Notes under the pieces: model-generated
What the model was told of the DNA's origin: nothing
Databases searched by the model: none
Seen by the model: the letters and a program-made list of their open reading frames with translations, nothing else
Assembly (NCBI GenBank): GCA_002869385.1
Contig: PKTB01000007.1
Span: 1-64,000 of the forward strand
Reading direction: 5' to 3'
Source of the DNA: Marinilabiliales bacterium
Lineage (GTDB): Bacteria > Bacteroidota > Bacteroidia > Bacteroidales > ML635J-15
DNA length: 64,000 bases
Shown here: positions 1 to 10,348 of the stretch, in pieces
How positions within the stretch are numbered: position 1 is the first letter of the stretch
Layout: each line of letters begins with the position of its first letter
Position numbers and translations under genes: made by a program

Positions 1-63
1 TGCTTTCGGGCTTTTCTCTCTTTCCTTCATTTCGCTACGCTCCATTTCAGAAAGAGAGAAAAA
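1..63. other. Inverted repeat at window edge
   Basis: Complementary arms CTCTCTTTC (about 16-24) and GAAAGAGAG (about 51-59) flank a short loop, directly beyond the stop of the minus-strand membrane protein. It may act as a transcription end for that gene, but neither side carries a clean T-run, so this is only a hairpin call. Confidence 0.35.
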
Positions 64-633
64 TCAAAAATTGTTGCATTTACTAATTGAATTTATCAAA
101 TCTTCTACTTTTTCGAGAACTATTTGAATAAAAAGTTGATAGATTAGAATTAGATTGCCAAAAAGAATTAATATGGCGCCAACTATTTTAAGCAAATAGT
201 ATTCTGATTGTAATCCTTCAAGTTGTCCGCTGCCGGGTAGAAGAATCCCTAATAGGAGATAATATAAACTCAATAATATTAGTCCAAATCCAACAAATAC
301 TGGAGAAGAGTTACTTAAACGTGATCCTTTTTGCGAAAGACGTAATAGCATAAATACCATAATGAAAGCTTCTAATGAAAATGCAATTGCTGTATTAGCA
401 GACTTTTCCAATAATTTATAAGATCTGTCACTAGATTGTATTGCATTATTTATATTGTCTTGATATTGTTGTTGTAAAACCTTTGTTGTTTGGTCTTTAA
501 AATACGACTTTACCTGATTTTCAAAGATATTTAAACTTGCAAATAGAAATATCCCGAAAAGTAAACCCGTGCAAGCTATGGTTATGCCTACTTTATATTT
601 TCTTAATCTGTAGAGTGTTCTTGTTTTTCCCAT
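64..633 (-). CDS. Small multi-span membrane protein of unknown function
   Basis: A 189-residue protein with a basic N-terminus (MGKTRTLYRLRKYK) and about four hydrophobic segments: near residues 16-34, 82-98, 110-132 and 145-170. Between the first and second lies a polar, Gln/Asn-rich stretch of about 45 residues that may be periplasmic or coiled. I do not recognise the family. The start codon lies two bases after the aroQ stop, so the two are probably co-transcribed with aroQ first. Nothing links it to shikimate metabolism beyond position. The ORF is complete with no internal stop, and its composition matches the neighbours. Confidence 0.6.
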   Translation of the reverse strand: MGKTRTLYRLRKYKVGITIACTGLLFGIFLFASLNIFENQVKSYFKDQTTKVLQQQYQDNINNAIQSSDRSYKLLEKSANTAIAFSLEAFIMVFMLLRLSQKGSRLSNSSPVFVGFGLILLSLYYLLLGILLPGSGQLEGLQSEYYLLKIVGAILILFGNLILIYQLFIQIVLEKVEDLINSISKCNNF

Positions 634-635
634 TC

Positions 636-1052
636 TTATTCAACAAAACTTTTAATTGCAATTTCATACGATTTTAACCCAAACCCTGTAATAATTCCTT
701 CACAAACAGGTGCAATCATATTTCTGTTTCTGAAAGGCTCCCGTGCATAAACGTTTGAAATATGAACAAGAACAACCGGCACCTTAATTGCAGCTACAGC
801 ATCTCTGATAGCAACAGAGGTGTGACTGTAAGCTCCGGCATTTAATATTATCCCATCGAATTTGCCATCAGACTGATGGATTAAATCAACAAGATCAGAT
901 TCAAAATGAGAATTACTATAACTAATTTCAAACTTATCGAATATATTCTTTAGTTCATGTAAATAATCACTAAAGCTTATATTTCCATAAATATTTGGCT
1001 CCCTTCTGCCAATATTGTTTAAATTTGGACCGTTAATAATATGTAAACGCAT
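636..1052 (-). CDS. aroQ: 3-dehydroquinate dehydratase, type II
   Basis: Type II dehydroquinase, which dehydrates 3-dehydroquinate to 3-dehydroshikimate in the shikimate pathway in the cytoplasm. The 138-residue length fits the family. The N-terminal signature NGPNLNNIGRREPNIYG (residues 8-23) holds the lid arginine and the catalytic tyrosine (Tyr22). NAGAYSHTS (71-79) and HISN (97-100, with the catalytic-dyad histidine) complete the active site, followed by the substrate-binding arginine in YAREPFR. It is divergent from xerD, only about 50 bases away, an arrangement I associate with Bacteroidota. The downstream membrane protein is probably in the same transcript. No anomalies seen. Confidence 0.95.
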   Translation of the reverse strand: MRLHIINGPNLNNIGRREPNIYGNISFSDYLHELKNIFDKFEISYSNSHFESDLVDLIHQSDGKFDGIILNAGAYSHTSVAIRDAVAAIKVPVVLVHISNVYAREPFRNRNMIAPVCEGIITGFGLKSYEIAIKSFVE

Positions 1053-1102
1053 TTTGAAATAACCGATTTAACATACAAATATATAATTACTCTCTATAAA
1101 AA

Positions 1103-2005
1103 ATGAAGAATTGGGAAAATATTTTAAAAGATTTTGAATTTTATATAAAAATAGAGAGAAGTATGTCTGATAATACAGCAAAAGCTTACATCAGTGATTT
1201 AAATAAGTTTACTCAATATCTCGAAATACATGAGATAAATTTAACTCCAACACAAATAAAAACAAAGCAATTAACTGATTTTATTAACTATGTTGCAGAG
1301 CTCGGCTTGACAGATAAATCACAATCGAGATTAATATCCTCTTTGAAAGCATTTTTCAAATATCTTGCTATTGAGGATATAATTAAAGAAAACCCATCAG
1401 ATCTTCTTGAAACCCCTAGAATAGGACGAAAAATACCGGTTGTTCTCAGTGTCGAAGAAATTGAAACTATCCTAAAAGCTATTGATGTTAGCGATTATCT
1501 TGGGCACCGAAACAGAGCAATAGTTGAAGTACTATATGGTTGTGGCTTGCGTGTTTCTGAGTTAATAAATCTTAAGCTCTCGAATATGTTTTTTAATGAG
1601 GAGTTTATTCGAGTAATTGGTAAAGGGGATAAGCAAAGATTAGTCCCTTTGGGGAAGTCTGCTCAGTTAGAGATTAAATATTATATGCAATCTTTTCGTA
1701 ATCATATCGAGCCACAAAAAGGACATGCAGATTATTTATTTTTAAATAGAAGAGGTAAACAATTAAACCGTGTTATGATTTTTACTATTATTAAAGATGT
1801 TTGTAAAGCTGCAGGAATAAAGAAGAATGTGTCACCACATACTTTTAGGCATTCTTTTGCTACTCATTTAATTGAGGGAGGGGCTGACCTAAGAGTCGTT
1901 CAAGAGATGTTAGGACATGAATCAATTACTACTACTGAGATTTATACTCATATTGACAGAGAGTATTTAAGAGAAACAATAATTCAGTTTCACCCAAGGT
2001 CATAA
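1103..2005 (+). CDS. xerD: Tyrosine recombinase XerD
   Basis: A 300-residue site-specific recombinase of the XerC/XerD type, expected to resolve chromosome dimers at dif with a partner and FtsK. The N-terminal SAM-like core-binding domain covers residues 1-100. The catalytic domain carries Arg150 (GCGLRVSEL), Lys174 (GKGDKQRLVPL), His246 and Arg249 (HTFRHSFATHL), His272 (LGHESITTT) and the nucleophile Tyr281 (IYTHI), a complete set. Length, completeness and its place between aroQ and a secreted protein point to the housekeeping recombinase rather than a phage or element integrase. A strong hairpin terminator follows the stop codon. XerC versus XerD cannot be settled by eye; XerD is favoured by overall resemblance. 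Confidence 0.9.
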   Translation: MKNWENILKDFEFYIKIERSMSDNTAKAYISDLNKFTQYLEIHEINLTPTQIKTKQLTDFINYVAELGLTDKSQSRLISSLKAFFKYLAIEDIIKENPSDLLETPRIGRKIPVVLSVEEIETILKAIDVSDYLGHRNRAIVEVLYGCGLRVSELINLKLSNMFFNEEFIRVIGKGDKQRLVPLGKSAQLEIKYYMQSFRNHIEPQKGHADYLFLNRRGKQLNRVMIFTIIKDVCKAAGIKKNVSPHTFRHSFATHLIEGGADLRVVQEMLGHESITTTEIYTHIDREYLRETIIQFHPRS

Positions 2006-2042
2006 AAAAAAGGAAGATTGAAAAAACAATCATTCCTTTTTA
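2006..2042. terminator. Bidirectional hairpin terminator between xerD and the adhesin gene
   Basis: AAAAAGGAA-GATTG, a loop of six A, then CAATC-A-TTCCTTTTT gives a stem of about 14 pairs with one bulge, with A-run and T-run on the two sides. It lies between the convergent xerD stop and the end of the minus-strand giant surface protein, so it can serve both. Confidence 0.8.
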
Positions 2043-2069
2043 TAAATTAAGCCCCTTGAGTAAAATATT

Positions 2070-5000
2070 TTATCTAACCAGTTGTATAAATCCTTGATGT
2101 TCATGTCCTATACCGTCAGTATCTGAGAATGTAGCATACCAATAATAAATCCCATTAGTGTAGTATTCATCACCTGCCATTCTTGAACCTTTAGTCCCAT
2201 CCCAGGAGCCGTCTCCGCAGGAAGAGCATTCAACATCTCTGGCATACTTATCTGTTGAGTAAACCAATTCACCCCAACGATTATAAATAAGCATATTAAA
2301 TGTGTGGTAATCTATACCATTGCCACATAACCTAAAGCAATCATTTACTCCATCACCATTTGGTGTAAATGCAGTTGGAGCCCAAATTGTATACTCTTCT
2401 CGTATTAGGACATTACGCCTTACTGTATCGGTACATCCATATTCATTTTCACTAACCAGCATAACTTCATATTCACCCATATTATCAAAGAAGTGTGTCG
2501 GATGACGGAAGTTAATAGTTGAATCTCCATCACCGTAATACCAAAAATAGAATAAGGCATCCTCATAATAATTGACAAATTTTATTTGTGGATCCAGAAT
2601 GCTTGCAATTTCAGGCTCAGCAGCAAAATTTGCATATGGTTTCGGGAATATTTCAATTAAACTATCTTTTTTTAGTGAATCAACACAGCCAAACTCATCT
2701 CTTATTGTCAACTGAACATCGAAATATCCATCTTCTGTATATGCATGTGTTGGGTTCTTAATAAATGCAAAAACATCATCACCGAAATCCCAGACATATT
2801 CATAGTTTTCAGAAGTATCTAAAGAATGAAAATTTATAAATTGTCCTGGACAACCTTCGTTTATGCCGATTCCAAAATCAACAAATGGTTTATCGTGAAC
2901 ATAAATCATGATTGAATCTTGAACTGAAGGAGTTTCGCACATATCTTCAACTGTAAATACTAAGTTTGTATTTTCTTGTGGATAATATGTAAATGGAGAA
3001 CTGATAATTTCTTCTCCTTCATCACCCGGTATAGTAACTAAATATGGTCCTCCGTTACCACCTGTAATGTCAAGCTCAATTTGAGTTCCGTATCCCAGGC
3101 AAACATTATTTACACTGTTGATTATATTTTCAATTGTTATTGGTGGATGAACAGTTACAACAACATTATATCCATCAACAGTACATCCATTATCATCTGT
3201 TACAGTTAAGTCGTAAGTTGTAGTAGTTTCGGGGTCAACATGGATTTGATGTTCCCAGTATTCTGTTCCGTCTGTACCTCTCCAATGGAAATGATAATAA
3301 GGTGTACCTCCAGTTGCTTGTGCAATTACCTGTGCTTCTCCTCCTATACATATTGTAGGATCGTATAGCGGCAGGACAATTAATTCGCTAGGTGCATCAA
3401 TTTCGGCTGTTCCATATATTCTGCAATTGTGGTCATCAGAAACTGTAATATCGTAAGAACCTATTGGTGCTAATAATTCATTAGTTGTATTTCCGGTTTC
3501 CCACAAGTAATTATATGGTGGTGTTCCACCAACAATAATTACATTTGCGCTACCTTCTTCGCTATATGAACAAGGTGCATCTTCGACCTCCATAGTTAAT
3601 ATTAGAGCATTAGGTTCTTCGATAATAAACATTGTATCAGCAACACATCCTAATTGATCAGTAATAGTCAGTGTGTATAATCCTGCGCATAGGTCATCTA
3701 AGTATGGTCCTTCCGAAGCCCAGCTAAAATCAAACGGCTGGATACAACCTGTAATTCCAATAAGAGCAGAGCCATCACAAGAACCAAAACATGTATTGTC
3801 TTCTGTTTCTAGATCTAAATAAATAGTAGGGCTGACAGTAATATCTGTTGTTGCCAAATTGCTAGTACATCAATGATCGTCTTCAACATATACCGTATAA
3901 GTAATATCTTCGTGTGGGACAACCTGGAATGTTTGGTCACCTTCGACAAAACCATTTCCGTCGCCACTATCCCAGAAAAATGTGTAAGGCATAGTTCCAC
4001 CCATTGGTTGTGATGCAACATTTACAGTTTGATTTTCACAAATTTCAAAATCTCCTGAGGTAACAACCTGTAACAAATCAGGCTCAGTAATCTGGAACAC
4101 TTCCATTACAATGCAGCCATTATCATCAATTACAGTTGCTTCGTATGTTCCTGCAGGTATATTTGTGTGGTTGGCCATGTTAAAACCGTCACTCCATACA
4201 TAACTATAAGGCATAGTTCCACCAGAAGGGATAATATTTGCATTTCCGGTATTTGTTCCAAAACAACTGACATGATTGTAAGTAGTGTCGTATTCCAGTA
4301 ATGTAGGTTGGTTTATTGTATATGTTGTGCCAAAGGTACAACCATTTGCATCAGTCACTGTCAATCCATAATCGCCAACACATAAATTGTCAACGGCATT
4401 TGAGGTGGATGGCCATGAGTAATCGTATGGTGCAATACCACCGGTAACTACAATACTTGCGCTTCCCTGACATGACTCAAAACAAGGGTCATCAACTGTA
4501 GTCAATGTTCCATTAAGGACTTCTGGGATAAAAACTTCGATATCATAATCAGCAGTTGCAATATCTTCTGTAACAGTAAGTGAAATAGGGAAAGTACCAC
4601 TTTCTGTATATTCAAGAATATATGGACCTTCACCTGTTCCGCTAATAACGTTAGCAGTACCAAAGTCCCAGTCAAATGTTGCCAATCCGTCAATAATATC
4701 ACCGGTAAAAGTAATAGTAGTATAATCACCAAAACACAAAACTTCTGTGGCTTCAAAGTCTGCTGTTGGGATATGATAGAAATTAATATTAATATCATCA
4801 GATGATACACAGTTTGGAGCAAGACTGGTTTCTGTCCAGGTAAAGTTGTAAACACCAAATTCATCAACAGAAATAGTTGTACTTGAAGCATCTTCCGGAT
4901 TAATACTTGCCGTTCCAGGACCACTTGTATTTGCCCAGACACCTGTATTTCCGGGAGCCATTACAGCATTAAGGTTAGTAATTAAGGCATCTACATCAAT

Positions 5001-6779
5001 ATCAGGTCCGAGATCAACAACAGGCGGCTCTATTACTGTTACGGTTGTTGATAAAGTAATAGTATCACAAGGATAAATAATATCTACTTCATATATTGTT
5101 GTAACATCCGGACTTACGACTATCTGATCGACATCAACCTCTCCTGTGTCCCATTCAATTGTGACATTATCCGGATCAGGTGTGTTAAGAGTTACAGTTA
5201 GTGTTGCATCGTCACCAATACAAATTGGGCCGTCGTTTTCGACTTCAGGGTCAACCTCAAATGCATCTACTAATGTGATTATATGCTCTGTTGTCCCGGC
5301 ATCACATGGGCATCCGTTTTCGAAAGTTAAAATGATTGTTTCAGCACCTTGAGGAACACCTAAATCGTAAGCATCAAAATAAACAACTATGCTATCTTCG
5401 CCTATTGGTATTTCCAGATCTTCAGGAATTGCAGAATAGTCACTTCCTGGTGTTGCTGTTCCACCAACAGTCAGTTCGATAGGAACAGCTTCGGATAATG
5501 GAGTTGCATCAGTTCTTGAGAAAACAATGTAGTTTGAACAACCTCTCATAATTTGGAGTGAGTTTGACCATGAGTTAAAAGTTTCAACTTCATAACTTTC
5601 GCCTGAAGTAAAAGAGTTTGCTTTTAAAAATACGGCGGAATCATATGAAGCATCTCCAACATAAGCAACAGCAAGTTTGATATGATATACCTCACAAGCA
5701 GTTACAGGTATTGTTGCAATAAAAGTAATAGTCATACCATCATACTAAATGTTAGGGCTTGTTTCGTTATTTACATAGTATTGAGGGTAGTCTACATCAT
5801 TAACGTTATTAATTGAAACTGCAATTGATGTTCCTGGAATAAGAGCAATGTTTTCATTAACATAGCCCTCAGGTCCACCGGTTACTAAGAAAGCAAAAAC
5901 ATCGTTAAAACTAGAGTTTGCAAATTCTGGATACTCATCACTAGCAAAAACATATTCAAATTCAATAACATCAGATGCCGGTGTAAAGTCAAATTCAAGA
6001 ACAGCAGCATCATTTGTTACATCACTAATAATTGCCTCCAAATCGGCATCACCATTAGAGTAAAAAGATCCACTTGTGCTACCGGATGTGTTTGGTCCTG
6101 GAGCATCTGCAATGTCACCAGAAGACAGAATTACTCCTTCTTCGAAATCTAAACCTGGTATTCCGTTTGAAAAGTAACCAATTGAATTTGGTTCACCTGT
6201 GTAAGTAATGTTTTCAGCAGTAAGACAACCTGTAATTAGTACGTCTTGTACAAGTTCTTGAGGAGTATAGCTAATAGCATCAACAGAAAGAACTTTTGCA
6301 AATTGAGGAACATCTTCACCAGAAACACAAACATTTACAGTGCCTGAATCTGCATCGCCTAGTTTCCAGAATCTAACAAGAATATCTGAGTTTTCATATT
6401 GTTCATTTGGATAAAGAATTAATGCACCTTCGGTGCCACGGAAGACATCACATTTTATTTCCTGATATTCTCCAAATTCAAAATAATAAAATGCAATCCC
6501 AAAAAGAGTTTCCTCAGGAAATTGTAGTCTTACTGTTGCTCTACCATTTGATGGGACAGTAAATGTAAACCACGAACTTGCTCCGGGATACATTCTATGA
6601 CATCTGGGAATGTTAAGATCATTTCCTGAATGTTGATAAAATGTGTAACTTGAATATATGCACGTCTGGTCAAGTGAAATACTTGTTGGGCTATCGAAAT
6701 CACTGCTTAACGGATTTTGTGCAAAAACCGTTAATACAAGTAACATAATAATAGTACTCAGGCTTATTTTTTTTCGCAT
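2070..6779 (-). pseudogene. Giant T9SS surface protein (SprB-like), split by two in-frame stops
   Basis: One reading frame of 1570 codons runs from the signal peptide (MRKKISLSTIIMLLVLTVFAQ) to the final LVR. It is broken by TAG at 5745-5747 (codon 345) and TGA at 3870-3872 (codon 970), giving pieces 5745-6779, 3870-5735 and 2070-3857. Domains in order: choice-of-anchor L (PQELVQDVLI... FASDEYPEF), a Calx-beta-like segment, immunoglobulin-like parts, several SprB repeats (VTGG-PY-Y-W ... AG-Y--TVTD-NGC), a PKD domain (YVWDFGDD) and a gliding-motility-type T9SS C-terminal domain (WAPTAFTPNGDGVND ... NRWGELVY). It should be exported by T9SS and attached to the surface. The paralogue at 55786-60507 has Glu at the first stop (NIEYDG versus NI-stop-YDG) and Gly at the second, so both fit single G-to-T changes. 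No frameshift. Whether intact protein is ever made is unknown. Confidence 0.85.
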
Positions 6780-6836
6780 TTTTGTTTTTAGTTTTTATCA
6801 AGACGCCTAATATTATAAATAGTTGTCTTAATTTGC

Positions 6837-8537
6837 TTAATTTTTTAACCAAACGGTTTTAAACGGTTCTATACTAATATTACCTTCATTTTTTAATAAA
6901 TCTCCAAATATAGTAGTATAGCTTAAAACCAAATTTTCATCTAAATTAACAATTTTATCTGACATATTATGAATGAAAATGAATTCTTCTTTATCATTCT
7001 TTTTATTGAAATACAGTAAAGAGGGATTCTGATTGTTATAATGCAAACTTCCTTGTGTAATTGTTTTATTGTTATTACGGATGTTTATCATTGTGCGCAA
7101 AGCACTATATACTTTGTATTCAAAGGATTTGGAATCAGACAGCCTTGCTTCGAGTTTATCCCAATTAATTCTACCTCTTACTAAATTTCGGGTATCGTTA
7201 TGACCAGTAATTTTAATTTGAGATTGATAAAATTCTTTATCATTTGGTTTTCCAAATTCATCACCGTAATATATAATCGGAGTTCCTGTTAAGCTTAACA
7301 TAATTGAAAATGCCTGAATGATTTTATCAATATTAAATTCAAAAAGTTCACTTAATCTGGCTGAAATTCCTTCACCAAGTCTAAAATCCCATTCTGTTTT
7401 ATGGCAATAATTCTCGTGGATGTATTTTCTGTCCTCTTCATTTACATAAACTAGTTCCAGACTAAGTTCGTCATGGCATCGTAGAAATGTAAACCATTGT
7501 GACTCGGCCGGAATTTCAGGAGTTACAGCAGTGCTTAAAACATTTTTAATTGGTTCTGCGTTTTGCATTGACATCGATTTGAAAATCTGAGGCATTAATG
7601 GGAAGTTATACCCTGCATGACATTCGTCTCCATCACCCATATATTTGACAACTTCTTTTGGTGGTTGACAGGCTTCAGCGAGTAGAATTATTTCAGGATT
7701 AAGGAAATCTGTTACTTTTCTAAAGAACTTAACAATTACGTGAGTATTGTCCAGATTTTCACAGTCTGTTCCTTCTTCTTTCCATAAATATGGTATTGCA
7801 TCAGCTCTAAAACCATCAACTCCTTTTTCAATCCAGAACATAAGGTTTCTGCACATATATAGAAGAACTTCAGGATTTCTATAGTTTAGGTCTGGCTGGA
7901 ATTCGAAAAACCTATGAAAATAATATTTCCCGTTTTCATGCTTTTCCCAATTGCTATCAACCATTCCTTTAAATAGTAATCTACAATCAGAATATTGCTT
8001 GCCATCGTCACTCCAGATATAATAATCAGTATATTTATTTTTCTGTGAAGAGGCTGATTTTTTAAACCACTCGTGCTGGTCGGAAGAATGATTTATTGCA
8101 ATATCGAAAATCACTCTAATGTTTTTTTTATGAGCTTCTTTAAGAAATTCAAGAAATGATTTATCACCTTTTTGACCTAATAAATCAGACCTGACTTTAC
8201 GATAGTCCGAAATATCAAAACCTGCGTCACGCATTGGGGAATCAAGTATTGGCAATAACCATATGCAACTAACTCCAAGTTTTTCGAGATAGGATAATTT
8301 ATCAGTCAGTCCATCAAAATCCTTATTAAAAAGATCAACATAAAGTGAGTACACAACGGCGTTTTTGTACCATTCGGTATCGGGATTGTCATTAAGTTTT
8401 AGTCCATTTTTGAAACCCTCCAACTCAAGGATAAAACTGTCAAGCAACTCGCTTGACTTATTAGGATATAGTTTTTGCCAAAGTTTCTGCAAATCAGATT
8501 TTAAGTCTCTCATAATGCTTCGTTTAGAGTATAACAA
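6837..8537 (-). CDS. GH13 alpha-amylase family enzyme, trehalose-synthase-like
   Basis: A 566-residue GH13 TIM-barrel enzyme. Layout and wording closely follow trehalose synthase (maltose alpha-D-glucosyltransferase): WYKNAVVYSLYVDLF near residue 56, LGVSCIWLLPILDSPMRDAG, DIAINHSSDQHEWF (143-158), the nucleophile Asp246 in DGFRADAIPY, the acid/base Glu288 in LLAEACQPP, GDGDECHAGYNFPLMP and HDELSLE with Asp356. It probably interconverts maltose and trehalose or acts on related alpha-glucosides in the cytoplasm; no signal peptide is seen. The C-terminus is a short beta-sandwich. An alternative start at 8513 (MRDLKSDL) is as plausible as 8537. No sugar-metabolism neighbours are present, so substrate is inferred from similarity alone. 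Confidence 0.85.
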   Translation of the reverse strand: MLYSKRSIMRDLKSDLQKLWQKLYPNKSSELLDSFILELEGFKNGLKLNDNPDTEWYKNAVVYSLYVDLFNKDFDGLTDKLSYLEKLGVSCIWLLPILDSPMRDAGFDISDYRKVRSDLLGQKGDKSFLEFLKEAHKKNIRVIFDIAINHSSDQHEWFKKSASSQKNKYTDYYIWSDDGKQYSDCRLLFKGMVDSNWEKHENGKYYFHRFFEFQPDLNYRNPEVLLYMCRNLMFWIEKGVDGFRADAIPYLWKEEGTDCENLDNTHVIVKFFRKVTDFLNPEIILLAEACQPPKEVVKYMGDGDECHAGYNFPLMPQIFKSMSMQNAEPIKNVLSTAVTPEIPAESQWFTFLRCHDELSLELVYVNEEDRKYIHENYCHKTEWDFRLGEGISARLSELFEFNIDKIIQAFSIMLSLTGTPIIYYGDEFGKPNDKEFYQSQIKITGHNDTRNLVRGRINWDKLEARLSDSKSFEYKVYSALRTMINIRNNNKTITQGSLHYNNQNPSLLYFNKKNDKEEFIFIHNMSDKIVNLDENLVLSYTTIFGDLLKNEGNISIEPFKTVWLKN

Positions 8538-8879
8538 AAATAACTAAAAATTTAGATTAATGGCTGCAGGTTTTTAATAATTGGTTCTTAGTATATGGCA
8601 AAAAATTATAATTGAGAAAATTAATCAATTGATTCTCCACAAAAGCCCGTTAGGGCTTAATATTTGTAACCACGGACATAGTCCGGGGGATACAAATATC
8701 TGTAAACTAATTTTACTCGTAAACTTCCCGATTATCGGGACGGGCTGTGAGTTAAAGGTTGGCGTACATCTTTGCAACGACCATTCAGAAAATTTCTGAA
8801 TAGGTCTGCAAAGATTACGATGTGCTGAGCTTTTTGTCGAAGTATGACAAAATCTTATAATGACCTAATAGCAAATTAT
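8538..8879. repeat. Palindrome-rich intergenic element (four hairpins)
   Basis: No gene is credible in this gap; the 72-codon ORF crossing it is built from palindromes. From 8643 to 8815 four hairpins follow each other: AAGCCC/GGGCTT (8643-8658); ATATTTGTA/TACAAATAT (8660-8699) enclosing GGAC/GTCC; TCCCGAT-TATCGGGA (about 8725-8740); and ATCTTTGCA ... TGCAAAGAT (8768-8815) enclosing ATTCAGAAA/TTTCTGAAT. It may be a dispersed repeat or a structured leader for elbB. Confidence 0.6.
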
Positions 8880-8887
8880 TATCTTTG
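8880..8887 (+). promoter_or_regulatory. Predicted Bacteroidota -7 box for elbB
   Basis: TATCTTTG matches TAnnTTTG and lies 14 bases before the elbB start codon. A -33 element is not clear. Confidence 0.55.
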
Positions 8888-8901
8888 TAAAAAAAGAACC
8901 T

Positions 8902-9549
8902 ATGAAAAAAGTTGCAGTAATTCTTTCAGGTTGTGGTGTTTACGATGGTAGCGAAATCCACGAAGCTACACTAGCAATGTTAGCTTTATCGAAAAATGAA
9001 GTTGAATATGAATGTTTTGCTCCTGACAAAGAGCAGTATCATGTGGTAAATCACCTAACAGGTGAAGCTACACAGGAGAAGCGAAATGTTTTAGTCGAAT
9101 CTGCAAGAATAGCCAGAGGTACAATAAAAGCGCTTAATGATATTGATATCAATGAATTTGATGGTTTAGTTATGACTGGTGGTTTTGGTGCCGCTAAAAA
9201 TCTTTCAGATTATGCAATAGTTGGTGAGAATTTTACTGTTGATGAGGACGTAGCACAGGTTATTAGAGATTTCCATGCTGCAAAAAAGCCAATAGCTGCT
9301 CTTTGTATAGCACCGGTTGTTGTTGCTAAAGTACTAGGTGGAAGAGTAACTATTGGTAATGATAAAGCTACTGCTGCTGTTATTAATGGAGTGGGAGCAA
9401 AGCATGTCGATAAAGAATACAACGAAGTCGCAGTTGACGAAGTCAATAAAATTGTTACTAACCCTTGTTATATGTTAGCTGATAGTATTTATCAGGTAAG
9501 CCTCGGAGCTGAAGCTGCTATTGCAGCTATGTTAGGATTGATGAAGTAG
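8902..9549 (+). CDS. elbB: ElbB-like glyoxalase of the DJ-1/PfpI superfamily
   Basis: A 215-residue class I glutamine-amidotransferase-like protein. The start MKKVAVILSGCGVYDGSEIHE and the run TGGFGAAKNLSDYA are typical of ElbB (isoprenoid biosynthesis glyoxalase, enhancing lycopene synthesis protein 2). The nucleophile elbow is PIAALCIAP with Cys135. ElbB proteins have weak glyoxalase III activity, turning glyoxal into glycolate; the physiological role is unsettled. It is a single-gene unit with its own -7 box just upstream and a degenerate direct-repeat tract after the stop. No anomaly seen. Confidence 0.9.
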   Translation: MKKVAVILSGCGVYDGSEIHEATLAMLALSKNEVEYECFAPDKEQYHVVNHLTGEATQEKRNVLVESARIARGTIKALNDIDINEFDGLVMTGGFGAAKNLSDYAIVGENFTVDEDVAQVIRDFHAAKKPIAALCIAPVVVAKVLGGRVTIGNDKATAAVINGVGAKHVDKEYNEVAVDEVNKIVTNPCYMLADSIYQVSLGAEAAIAAMLGLMK

Positions 9550-9550
9550 G

Positions 9551-9640
9551 GGAGTGACTAGAGTATTTGGAGTTACAAGTGACTAGAGTTACGAGTGACT
9601 AAAGTACTTAAAGTATTTAGAGTTGCAAGTGACTATCGTT
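9551..9640. repeat. Degenerate tandem repeats
   Basis: The words GAGTGACTAGAGT, GAGTTACAAGTGACTAGAGTT and GAGTTGCAAGTGACTA recur with spacing of about 18-30 bases between elbB and the convergent gene. No coding potential and no clean hairpin. Confidence 0.5.
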
Positions 9641-9658
9641 ATATTTTGTGAGGAGATT

Positions 9659-10210
9659 TTATTCCTCCTTTAAAACTTTTTTAGAAACAACTGCAAGGTC
9701 TGTCATTAAAATAGGAAGTAATGCAGATGATTCTTTAAGATAATCCTTAGATTGATTAAGACCTTTTGTTGCTTTACCTGCTTTCATGATTTTTTCACCT
9801 GTAAAGTCTTTTTTAGGAGTCATGTTTTTTGTCTGCTCAGTGAGCTCTTGTATTCTATCATCCATTTTTGGAAGGTCTTTTACAGCGAAACCAATGCATA
9901 AAATTGCATATTCATTATCTTCCGCAATTTCTCCTTCGTTTATCGCATCTACTGTTTCTCTAACTTGTTTTATTGTTGCATAGATTACAGCAGATTCTTC
10001 GAAGACTTCGTCGTATTTTACTTCTTCAATATATTTATAATCTACTTTGTCGTTAATAAAATCATATTCTTCGTTTTCTTGATAAGGGCTTAAGAGTGAG
10101 CTAACCTGACTGAGTGTAACTTTCTTTTCACTTTTGTCTTTAATTGGTGAATTGGTAATTGTTGGTAGAGCAATTAGTGCAACTAATAATGCAATAGCTA
10201 GAGTTTTCAT
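9659..10210 (-). CDS. Secreted or periplasmic protein of unknown function
   Basis: A 183-residue protein opening with a clear signal peptide (MKTLAIALLVALIALPTITNS), followed by a charged, mostly helical mature part rich in Lys, Glu and Asp. There is no lipobox cysteine, so it is expected to be soluble in the periplasm or secreted. Recurring KxxK and EE pairs suggest a helical bundle, and one region (ILCIGFAVKDLPKMDDRIQ) looks amphipathic. I do not recognise the family. It stands alone, convergent with elbB and co-directional with the T9SS protein upstream, with about 140 bases between them, so independent transcription is likely. Confidence 0.65.
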   Translation of the reverse strand: MKTLAIALLVALIALPTITNSPIKDKSEKKVTLSQVSSLLSPYQENEEYDFINDKVDYKYIEEVKYDEVFEESAVIYATIKQVRETVDAINEGEIAEDNEYAILCIGFAVKDLPKMDDRIQELTEQTKNMTPKKDFTGEKIMKAGKATKGLNQSKDYLKESSALLPILMTDLAVVSKKVLKEE

Positions 10211-10348
10211 GGTCTAAAAATTTTAATTAGCAATCGTTTGTATAATTTATTAGTGCAATATACGAAAAAATATATATACAGATAGAATTTTATTCGTCTC
10301 GACGAATGTATTTTGAAATTTGAATATTATTTGCCTCCAGACAAATCT

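Noticed and set aside
1103..2005. Integrase of a mobile element
   Set aside because: It fits the housekeeping XerD in length, motifs and neighbours; no att sites or element genes adjoin.
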